Assembly: GCA_031216445.1 (NCBI GenBank)
Contig: CM062215.1
Span: 5,127,501 to 5,191,500, forward strand
Length of the DNA: 64,000 bases
DNA from: Lateolabrax maculatus
Taxonomy: Eukaryota; Chordata; Actinopteri; Acropomatiformes; Lateolabracidae
Direction of reading: 5' to 3'
Position numbers and translations under genes: made by a program. The notes under the pieces were generated by a model, which was given only the letters and a program-made list of their open reading frames with translations, was not told the origin of the DNA and did no database searches. Shown here one piece after another: positions 10,460 through 22,400 of the stretch (position 1 is its first letter; the number at the start of each line of letters is the position of its first letter).

Positions 10460-13400
10460 TTAATTAAGCTTGAAAAGTTTCCCTTTCAGGATCTGCCGCA
10501 CCTGAAAAACAAATGTAAGAACCTCAAATCATCACTGTGCTTTTTTTGTTTCATGGCTCAAACATTCTTGTGTGTTCCTGTTACGCAACAAGACTCTAAT
10601 TGCATAACAAATTTAGTTCCTCTTTGGCGTAGTCTCTGTTAAAACGGAAGTGATAATATAATGTAACCAGTGGCTCACACACCCTACCTTTTCACCAGTG
10701 GGTCCTTCGGGCACCAGCTGAGACGGAAGTTCATTTTCAAGGTTCCTGGTCCCGGGGTCTGCTCCTTTTCTCATCAGCAGCTTCACCGCTTCCACTTGAC
10801 TTTTATGGTTTTGCAGAGAGCTGACAATGTGCAGCGCTGTGTTTCCACTGAAGGTCTGAAACACGCAGACGCGGAGTCACACACCACAGCGCGCGCAGTT
10901 TGTGCATTACACTCATTTCACCCTGATTTCACTGCGACAGCACAACTTACTTTAGCATTTACAATCGACAGTGAAGATGGCTGGTCAAGGAAGATGCTGA
11001 ACAGCTCCACGTTTGCCTCCTGAGAAGCCATGTGAAGACACGTCCGTCCACTTTTTAGATCCTGCAGGGATGAAAAAGAAACACTGTGAGAACAAGGTCA
11101 TTTTCTCAAAGTCAAGCCTCTGCAGGCAAGAAAGGAACTGGGAATGAAGTCGACCATAGCTACCTTTGTCCCACAGGAGGCGCCCATGAGCAGCAGGGTC
11201 TTAATACATTCAACGTACATCTGCTTCCTCTGAGCCAGCCCCATCGCCATGTACGAACAAGGACTTTCCAGACTCCGCAGCTCTTTAACAACGGCGTTGT
11301 GAGACACCACTGCTGCCAGCAGCGGAGTCAAACCTCCACACAGAGAACAGGAGCATTTCATCACACACAGATTTGACATAAGCGTCAGAAAAAACAAAGG
11401 TTTTCAGTTAAATGAAACATACTCACCATCATAATTGAACATTTCAATATCTATCGGTTGCCCACTCCCTATTAAGGTCTTCCAGATGCTCTGTGGAAAT
11501 AGAAAGCAAAGATCAACACACCGTCATACATGCATTAGGTATATATTAACAGACAAATATGACGGTTTAGACAAAATGTAACTAATTTGATGAATGCTCA
11601 GTTAAAGGGAAGTGAGCGATATGTAGGTTAAAGTCCAGGCTTCTGTCTAAATTTCCTCCTCCCGTGATGATTCAAGGTCTATGGTAAAGAAACACCTGAT
11701 AAACTAACATAACAGGCTTGGTGTTACAGATTAATAAGTTAAAAATTAACAATCAGATGAACTGCAGTTCACTTAGCAACGTGGCAGATGCACAGTTTGT
11801 TTTTGTTGCACATAGACCCAAAAACCTTCCCGATATTGTTTTAAAATGAATGATTGAAAACCTCTTGGTCACCATCTGCTTGTGTGGCTCACTGTGTTGA
11901 ACAGCTACACTCAGGTTTAAAGGTTGTGGGTTTAATCTTTTGTCTGTCGGTGACGTTTGAATTTTGTGGATGAAGATTTAGTTTTGGTAGATGATTATAG
12001 GAGGAAATATTAATGCTGAATGTCTTTAATGTTCAGGGAGACATAACACATGTTTGAAATATAAATTAGTCCTATCAGACAGGATGAGCAGGAGGAGATA
12101 AACAAATTGTAATGCTTTGATCACTGGTTTGATCCCTTAAAACGACACAAGGTGGCGCTGTTTCAACTTTAATTTGCCACACCTGAACCAAAACTAGAAA
12201 CCTATAACTTTTTCCTCTTTTAACCTCAGAATATGTTGAAAAAACTCCCTGGAAATACTCATAATACATATAACTGATTTATCTTTTGTAGACTTCCTGC
12301 GCTGGTCGCGACTTCGCTCGGGTCGGCGAACTGACGCGCAGACGCGTCCGCGGCAGCTGAGCGGCGGAGCGGCGAGTTCGCGCTGAGCGTCACCGACACG
12401 TTTGGAGGACGAGAGGAACAAAGAGGAGAGACTGGAGGCCACAACACGGAGAAAGAGCAGGTTCCTGCCATTTATCAGGTCAGTCTGAGGCTCGGCGGCC
12501 ACACAGACACACACAGACACAAACACACAAAGAAACAAAGAAACAAACAAACAAACACAAAGAAACAAACAAACAAAGAAACAAACAAACAAAGCCGCTG
12601 GTTTGTTCTTCGGCTGTTTGGGGCCAATAAACAAACTGTCCAGCGGTCAAATAATTCAATTTAATGCGATAATAGGAGGCGAAAATGATGATGATTGTGA
12701 GGAGGAAGACGTGGTTTTATTTCACTTCAGTCGTAGTTTTCACGCTGTTGTTGTCAGAGGAAATCAAAGCCACCTGTGGATGACGAACAACAGGAGGAAA
12801 TCAAACATAATCTACACAACACAAGTTAAGAAACGAATTTATTTAAAGAGCAAAGATGTTTGCAGTTAAATTGTAGTTTTTTTATTAATGGCGCAGTTTT
12901 AATTGTCCTTAGAGAACATGATGCACCATGGCCTAACCTTCAGGAAATTATTATATATATGGAATAAAATACTGAATATATTGAATGAACCATGAATATA
13001 CTGATTGAAAGTTTGAATATATTGATTGAAAGTTTGAATATATTGAATGAATGACGTCTTCAAGGCGGTATCCTGTGTTTTCCATGTGATTATTCCTACA
13101 GTTGCTGCCAGAAGTGTGTCACTGTATGAGCGAGTCAGTACGAAATCTAGTTTCAGCAATTCCCAAAATAATTAACATCCTGGCGAATACCAGTAACCAA
13201 ATTCAATACCATTTGATTGCAATTCTACCTTTTAAAACACCAAAGTCACACAATAACACAAACTAATCGATCGAGACAGCGGTAGAAACCCAGCTCCCGT
13301 GTTCTCCAGGAAACATTAAGTTTTTTGTCAATGGAGTCTGGTGGCTTTGTTCTGGTTAAACAAAGGATCTTACTCTTTAACAACAATTCACATGCATTCA

Positions 13401-16400
13401 GTTCTTTTGCTACCTCTTATGTCTTGGGCCCTTTTGAGTGAACGGGTGAAGATTGTAGATAGGGGTTGCTGTGGGGGGGCAGCTGAGGCTGAAGACATGT
13501 TTATGAAGGACCTGCATACGGCCTTCCATGATGAAACAGTACAGTTACCAGTATTATCTTGGCCTGTACTTGCATTCGCCAGGGTTTTGATTATATCTTC
13601 ATTTACTAAAATTGCTGATACTAGATTTCGTGACTGCAGCAACATCCAAATAGCGCCAGCACCTTGATGACGTCAGATTTCATTCCATATATTCAAGGTT
13701 AATCATTATATATTTATATATATATATAAAAATATATGAATTATGGCATGCCAGGAGTCACATCCGCTCCTCTCCAATAAGATCTTCTGCCACCACAGCC
13801 ACAACATGATGAGATGAATGGCTGATTGATGGAATTATTCCACCGTTTTATTTGTCAGTAACATCGTTGGAAAGAAGTTTAGTGTCTCTTAATTCTTGAG
13901 GCAACTGATAGGTTACAACTACTGTCAGCATATCTGTTATTTAAAAACAACTCTCTCTGTTTTTAATGTGTCTGGAAGAGTCTTTATTTTAGTGCAAATC
14001 CTGCATATCTTGTGTCATTTTATTCATGAACGTTATGCAATTCTCCACTTTCCAGTACTAATGCCAACTATAAATTCTGTAAAAGTTTATTATTGTTGAA
14101 AGATTTTTACTGTATTTGTCAGTTGTGCTGCATGTAAAGACTTTTACTTGTCACACTTGTAGATGTGCGGCGTCAACGGACGACATGTTGAAAGAAGAAG
14201 ACGACTGAGAGAAGATCTTCTCTGCTCTCAGGTAGGATGTTGTTTCTCAGTATTACCAGCTGCTGTGTTTGATGTTGAAGGAATCGAGTTGAATATTGAA
14301 AGCTAATCAAATATTTAAATGGCTCACACTGTGGTGGTGTTGGTTAGTGGTAGAGATATTTCTGTGGCAGAACTGTTCTTCTTTATGTAAGATCCAGGTT
14401 TAGTTGTGTTGTTCATATTGATGTAGGGTAACAAGACGATGTGGTGACAGCACAGAGTGTAAAATGTTGTCTTGTGTTGTTAAAACAGGCGGGTTAGTGA
14501 AGTGGCTGCGTAAACACTCAGTAATACGTGAAACATTTTAGAGAGTTTGCACTGAAGCTGAATGTGTGTTAGATCAAAGTGTTGCATGATGGTAGTTTGA
14601 GTTGTTAGTAAGCTGTCAGAGAAAACTCATGAGTGTGGTTGGCTCGGTGGTGTCGTGAATTTGTGATTGTTGGTTTGATTCTCTCCCCTCTGTTGTGTTT
14701 TGTATTTTAAAGGCAGACCTCCTAGAAAACCCGTGAGAGAAGAGCTCTGAGTGCGGAGAGGGTCGGTGGAGCAGCGTGATCGTTCGCGCTTCGCAAAGCA
14801 ACTGCTGCGGTGCAGCAGGCCTTGGTTCGAATCCCGTGATACCCCGACACCCAGTACGCCCGAGCCACAGGAGTGGATAAAGAGGAGGGCCGTGACCTCC
14901 TCCGACGCCCAGGGACCCGCGAGCAGGGGGTTATAGAAGAGGAGACCCTGCCTGTGGGGGAAATGCACTGGAAAAAATCCACTGCTGGGGGAAATGCACC
15001 ATTAAAAATCCACCGCACGATCGAAAAAAGTAGTAACACCCCTCCTTTTTCTTCCACATGTGGTCAAGGATTCCCTGCCTGACTGAGCTCCTGTTTGATA
15101 CTAATGACCTGATACTATTACCTGCCTGAGATCAGTTACTATGAAACACCAGGGATTACTATGTGTGTGTGATTACTGTTTATCTCTGTTCAACGTTCAA
15201 CGTCCAACTGGGACTTGAACTCACATTTCCCCATCACCTCTCAGTAACTTATCCAGCTGAGCTATTCCTGGTGATGCTTAATGTTTTCGTTTTGTTTTAC
15301 TTGTATTTCACATTACTGAAGAGAAAACATGGAAAACTATCAGACTCTCATTAAATGTCTCGCTGGATTTGATCCTTCAACCTTCATGTATCAGCCTCAC
15401 ACATCAGCTCCTCATCTTACTGAGCTACACCTGAAGCCTGAAATGTTCTGGTTGGATGTTGTATTTATTGTTCACATTACTGAGGAGAAAAACATTGAAA
15501 AATGTCATTGGAGATGACCTGGATTTGATCCGTCCACCTTAGATCTTCATGTATCAGCCTCATATATTAACACCTCATCACTGAGCTACACCTGAAGCTT
15601 GAAACATTCTGGTTGGATGTTGTATTTATTGTTCACATTACTGAGGAGAAAACATTGAAAACATCATGACAGGTGAGCTTGGATTTGATCCTTCCACCTC
15701 AGGTATCACCACATCAGCTGCTTATCTCACTGAGCTAGTTCTCATGCTGGTGTCTTCAGGTCTTTAAACTTGTCTTTGTTGCACTGATGAGAAACACATG
15801 GAAACATTAAAAACAGAGGAGCCTGGCTTTGATCCGTTCACCTCAGACCTGCAGGCATCACTCTATCTCACTGAGCCGTTTCTCTGGCTCCACCCGCTCC
15901 AGTTCTCTGGGTTTTAATCGTTGGACCATAGATCCATACGAGCCCAGATGATCAAGTCTTACAGAGCTATTCCTGCAACACGACTGACAAGAAAAATAAT
16001 AATTATTGCAATTAAAAAGAGTTTTACTGACTCTAACTTCCTGATTTCTCCTCAGTTAAAAATGGACAGAAAGCTGAACAACTGGTTCGATAACAAATGA
16101 CGATAAACGAATTGTTCCTGTCAGACTGAGAGATAGCTCAGCAGGATGAGCAGCAGGTGATAAAAGCAAGTTGTAATACCTTGCTCGGTGGTTTGATCCC
16201 TGCTGACGGTTGTTTAACTATAAGTCTTTGACTACCAAAACAAAATCTTTGGCTTTGCTGCATTTAGTAACAGTGAAGATGGAGTTGAACCAGCCACCCC
16301 CCCTCCACAGACTGATCTGAAGTCTGCTGTTCAACACACTGAGCCACACAAGCTGATGGAGACTGAGAGTTTTCACCAGAGGCTTTCAATCGTCAGCAGT

Positions 16401-19400
16401 GCAGCCGACTTTAAAAAGTCACTGAACGACTGAATGTTTCCAGGAGGAAATATTAATGCTGTAAGCCAACGTTAAAGACTTAAAGACCTCCAACCCCCAG
16501 CAGGGATCAAACCACCGATCAAAGCATTACAACGTGTCTATCAGCTGCTGCTCATCCTGCTGAGCTATCTCTCAGTGTGATCACACTCATTTATATCTCA
16601 GACATGTTGTGTCGGCACTCGTCACGTTTATGAAACAAGTGTCACATTGGTCCTGCTGTACTCGGGGAGTGTGTCAGTTGTGTACAGTCACTGAGAGGCT
16701 GTCTGCAGGTGTTCAGGTCAGGAAGGAGCTGTGTGGCACAAGAGGAGACCGAACTACCGACCACGTGGCCCCCAACCCTGACGTCTAACCACTAGCCTCT
16801 CGCTCTGCTCCCCTCCCCCCCCCACCCTGTCGCCTGAAATCTATTGGATAGGCTCGGCAGACTTGGACCTGACGTGACTGTGGATTCATCACCGTGGCCA
16901 CCCTGGTAGATTTTATACTGCAGTCCTTGTAAACTTTGACACTGTGAGACCTTGACAGTGACAGATTTGTTTGGATCAGTATTAAATATATAATTGATTG
17001 AGTCTGGAAGTGTTGAAGGAGGGAAAGAATCGTGCAGCAGAGACTCGAAAGACTCGAAAGACTCAGTTCCAAGTCAACTGAGTCTACCGAGTCACTCGAG
17101 TCTTTTGGACTGAAGCATTTTCCAGTCGCTGTGGGGGGTGAGTGGTGGGGGGCCCACATGCTCTGCCCCCAACATGTCCTGCCCCCCACCACCCACATGG
17201 TGGGTGCAGCAGAGACTCGAAAGACTCAAAAGACTCAAAAGACTCAGTTCCAAGTCAACTGAATCTACCGAGCCACTCGGGTCTTTTGGACTGAAGTTTT
17301 TTCCAGTCGCTGTTGGGGGGGGCAGAGCATGTGGGGGGTGGGGGGCAGAGCATGTTGGGGGTGTGGGGGGGCAGGTGGGTGGTGGGGGGCAGAGCATGTG
17401 GAGGGCAGAGCATGTTGGGGGGGTGGGGGGGCAGGTGGGTGGTGGGAGCAGAGCATGTGGGGGGTGGGGGGGTGAGTGGTGGGGGGCAGAGCAAGTGGGG
17501 GGTGGCTGAGCATGTTGGGGGGTGGGGGGGCAGGTGGGTGGTGGGGGGCAGAGCATGTGGAGGGCAGAGCATGTGGGGGGGTGAGTGGTGGGGGGCAGAG
17601 CATGTGGGGGGTGGGGGGGTGAGTGGAGGGGGGCAGAGCATGTGGGTGGTGGGGGGGGTGAGTGGGTGGTGGGGGTGAGTGGTGGGGGGCAGAGCATGTG
17701 GGGGGTGGGGGGGTGAGTGGGTGGTGGGGGTGATTGGTGGGGGCAGAGCATGTTGGGGGTGGGGGGGGTGAGTGGGTGGTGGGGGTGATTGGTGGGGGCA
17801 GAGCATGTGGGGGGTGGGGGGGTGAGTGGGTGGTGGGGGTGATTGGTGGGGGCAGAGCATGTTGGGGGGGTGGGGGGGTGAGTGGTGGGGGCAGAGCATG
17901 TGGAGGGCAGAGCATGTGGGGGGGTGAGTGGTGGGGGGCAGAGCATGTGGGGGGTGGGGGGGTGAGTGGAGGGGGGCAGAGCATGTGGGTGGTGGGGGGG
18001 GTGAGTGGGTGGTGGGGGTGAGTGGTGGGGGGCAGAGCATGTGGGGGGTGGGGGGGTGAGTGGGTGGTGGGGGTGATTGGTGGGGGCAGAGCATGTTGGG
18101 GGTGGGGGGGTGGAGGGCATGTGGATGGACGAGGTGGGTGGGGGGTGAGTAGTGGAGGGGAAGAGCATGTGGGGGTGGGGGTGCAGGTGGGTGGTGGGGG
18201 GGTGAGTAGTGGGGGGCACGCTGTGGGGGGGTCCACATGCCCCCCCCCCACAGCGACTGGAAAATGCTTCAGTCCAAAAGACTCAGTTGACTTGGACTTG
18301 GGGTCTTTCAAGTCTTTTGAGTCTCTGCTGCACGATTCTTTCCCTCCTTCAACACTTCAACCCCCACCACCCACCTGCCCCCCCACCCCCACATGATCTG
18401 CCCCCCACCACCCACCTGCCCCCCCCACCCCCCCAACATGCACTGCCCCCCACCATGCTCTGCCCCCCCACCATGCTCTGCCCCCCACCACTCACCCCCC
18501 CACCCACATGCCCCCCCCCCCCCACAGCGACTGGAAAAAACTTCAGTCCAAAAGACTCGAGTGACTCAGTTGACTTGGAACTGAGTCTTTTGAGTCTTTC
18601 GAGTCTCTGCTGCACGATTCTTTCCCTCCTTCAACACTTCCAGACTCAATCAAGGCAGAGCATGTGGGGGGGTGGGGGGGCAGGTGGGTGGTGGGGGGCA
18701 GCGCATGTGGGGGGTGGGGTGGTGGGGGTGCAGGTGGGTGGTGTGGGGGTGGAGGGCATGTGGGGGGGTGTGGTGGGGGGCAGAGCATGTGGGGGTGGGG
18801 GGGCAGGTGGGTGGTGGGGGGGCAGAGCATGTGGGCCCCCCCCCCCCCCCCCCCCAGCGACTGGAAAACACTTCAGTCCAAAAAAGACGCGAGTGACTCA
18901 GTTGACCTGGAACTGAGCTTTTTGAGTTTTTTGAGTCTTTTGAGTCTTTCGAGTCTTTCGAGTCTCTGCTGCACGATTCTTTCCATGAGTCTCCCACAGT
19001 CACGTCAGGTCCAAGTCTGCCGAGCCTATCGAATAGATTTCAGGCGACAGGGTGGGGGGGGGAGGGGAGCAGAGCGAGAGGCTAGTGGTTAGACGTCAGG
19101 GTTGGGGGCCACGTGGTCGGTAGTTCGGTCTCCTCTTGTGCCACACAGCTCCTTCCTGACCTGAACACCTGCAGACAGCCTCTCAGTGACTGTACACAAC
19201 TGACACACTCCCCGAGTACAGCAGGACCAATGTGACACTTGTTTCATCAACGTGACGAGTGCCGACACAACATGTCTGAGATATAAATGATGTGATCCGA
19301 CTGAGAGATAGCTCAGCAGGATGAGCAGCTGCTGACAGACAAGTTGTAATGCTTTGATCGGTGGTTTGATCCCTGCTGGGGGTTGGAGGTCTTTAAGTCT

Positions 19401-22400
19401 TTAACGTTGGCTTACAGCATTAATATTTCCTCCTGGAAACATTCAGTCGTTCAGTGACTTTTTAAAGTCGGCTGCACTGCTGACGATTGAAAGCCTCTGG
19501 TGAAAACTCTCAGTCTCCATCAGCTTGTGTGGCTCAGTGTGTTGAACAGCAGACTTCAGATCAGTCTGTGGAGGGGGGGTGGCTGGTTCAACTCCATCTT
19601 CACTGTTACTAAATGGAGCAAAGCCAAAGATTTGGTTTTGGTAGTCAGAGACTTATAGTTAAACAACCGTCAGCAGGGATCAAACCACCGAGCAAGGTAT
19701 TACAACTTGTTGACCAGCTGTTGCTCATCCTGCTGAGCTATCTCTCAGTCTGACAGGAACAATTCGTTTATCGTCATTTGTTATCGAACCAGTTGTTCAG
19801 CTTTCTGTCCATTTTTAACTGAGGAGAAATCAGGAAGTTAGAGTCAGTAAAACTCTTTTTAATTGCAATAATTATTATTTTTCTTGTCAGTTGTGTTGCA
19901 GGAATAGCTCTGTAAGACTTGATCATCTGGGCTCGTATGGATCTATGGTCCAACGCTTGAAACCCAGAGAACTGGCTCGGGCGGAGCCAGAGAAACGGCT
20001 CAGTGAGATAGAGTGATGCCTGCAGGTCTGAGGTGAACGGATCAAAGCCAGGCTCCTCTGTTTTTAATGTTTCCATGTGTTTCTCATCAGTGCAACAAAG
20101 ACACGTTTAAAGACCTGAAGACACCAGTATGAGAACTAGCTCAGTGAGATGAGCAGCTGATGTGGTGATACCTGAGGTGGAAGGATCAAATCCAAGCTCA
20201 CCTGTCATGATGTTTTCAATGTTTTCTCCTCAGTAATGTGAACAATAAATACAACATCCAACCAGAAGAGTTCAAGCTTCAGGTGTAGCTCAGTGATGAG
20301 GTGTTAGTATGTGAGGCTAATACATGAAGATCTAAGGTGGACGGATCAAATCCAGGTCATCTCCAATGACAATTTTCACTGTTTTCTCCTCAGTAATGTG
20401 AACAATAAATACAACATCCAACCAGATGATTTCAGGCTTCAGGTGTAGCTCAGTAAGATGAGGAGCTGATGTGTGAGGCTGATACATGAAGGTTGCTGGA
20501 TCAAATCCAGCGAGACATTTAATGAGAGTCTGATAGTTTTCCATGTTTTCTCTTCAGTAATGTGAAATACAAGTAAAACAAAACGAAAACATTAAGTATC
20601 ACCAGGAATAGCTCAGCTGGATAAGTTACTGAGAGGTGATGGGGAAATGTGAGTTCAAGTCCCAGTTGGACGATGAACGTTGAACAGAGATAAACAGTAA
20701 TCACACACACATAGAAATCCCTGGTGTTTCATAGTAACTGATCTCAGGCAGGTAATAGTATCAGGTCATTAGTATCAGACAGGAGCTCAGACAGGTAGGG
20801 GATCCTTGACCACGTGTGGAAGAAAAAGGAGGGGTGTTACTACTTTTTTCGATCGTGCGGTGGATTTTTAATGGTGCATTTCCCCCAGCAGTGGATTTTT
20901 TCCAGTGCATTTCCCCCACAGGCGGGGTCTCCTCTTCTATAACCCCCTGCTCGCGGGTCCCTGGGCGTCGGAGGAGGTCACGGCCCTCCTCGTTATCCAC
21001 TCCTGTGGCTCGGGCGTACTGGGTGTCGGGGTATCACGGGACTCGAACCAAGGCCTGCTGCACCGCAGCAGTTGCTTTGCGAAGCGCGAACGATCACGCT
21101 GCTCCACCGACCCTCTCCGCACTCAGAGCTCTTCTCTCACGGCTTTTCTAGGAGGTCTGCCTTTAAAATACAAAACACAACAGAGGGAGAGAATCAAACC
21201 AACAATCACACATTCACGACACCACCGAGCCAACCACACTCATGAGTTTTCTCTGACAGCTTACTAACAACTCAAACTACCATCATGCAACACTTTGATC
21301 TAACACACATTCAGCTTCAGTGCAAACTCTCTAAAATGTTTCAGGTATTACTGAGTGTTTACGCAGCCACTTCACTAACCCGCCTGTTTTAACAACACAA
21401 GACAACATTTTACACTCTGTGCTGTCACCACATCGTCTTGTTACCCTACATCAATATGAACAACACAACTAAACCTGGGTCTTACATAAAGAAGAACAGT
21501 TCTGCCACAGAAATATCTCTACCACTAACCAACACCACCACCGTGTGAGCCATTTAAATATTTGATTAGCTTTCAATATTCAACTCGATTCCTTCGACAT
21601 CAAACACAGCAGCTGGTAATACTGAGAAACAACATCCTACCTGAGAGCAGAGAAGATCTTCTCTCAGTCGTCTTCTTCTTCCAACATGTCGTCCGTTGAC
21701 GCAGCACATCTACAAGTGTGACAAGTAAAAGTCTTTACATGCAGCACAACTGACAAATACAGTAAAAATCTTTCAACAATAATAAACTTTTATAGAATTT
21801 ATAGTTGGCATTAGTACTGGAAAGTGGAGAATTGCATAACGTTCATGAATAAAATGACACAAGATATGCAGGATTTGCACTAAAATAAAGACTCTTCCAG
21901 ACACATTAAAAACAGAGAGAGTTGTTTTAAATAACAGATATGCTGACAGTAGTTGTAACCTATCAGTTGCCTCAAGAATTAAGAGACACTAAACTTCTTT
22001 CCAACGATGTTACTGACAAATAAAACGGTGGAATAATTCCATCAATCAGCCATTCATCTCATCATGTTGTGGCTGTGGTGGCAGAAGATCTTATTGGAGA
22101 GGAGCGGATGTGACTTTGTTCTGATGATTTTAGTTTTTTTACTCTTTGGTGTTGGCGCACACTGACTTCTCCAGTATGCTTAATTTACGCACAGCTGGCA
22201 CAGTGTGGGTGCCTCCATTATTTATGTCTGACAACATGTCCTGTTGTTGTGCCATGAGGTCCACAATTATTCCAGTAATCACAATTAAATAACTCCTTAT
22301 GAGGGACGTTAGTTACAGACCAAACAAAGGTTAATTAGCCACCGTGGAAACTATTAATATATCCAAAAATAGGCACATTATGGCATGCCATAATTATATA

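Noticed and set aside
17092..18311. Long minus-strand open frames (up to 375 codons) rich in Pro, His, Cys and Thr across the palindrome spacer
   Set aside because: They exist in several frames at once, follow the minisatellite exactly and have no domain; this is low-complexity translation of G/C-rich repeats.
15206..20667. Calling each tRNA-like unit a functional tRNA gene
   Set aside because: Acceptor stems and anticodon loops are poor, the universal U33 is often missing, and boxes deviate; repeat is the safer label.
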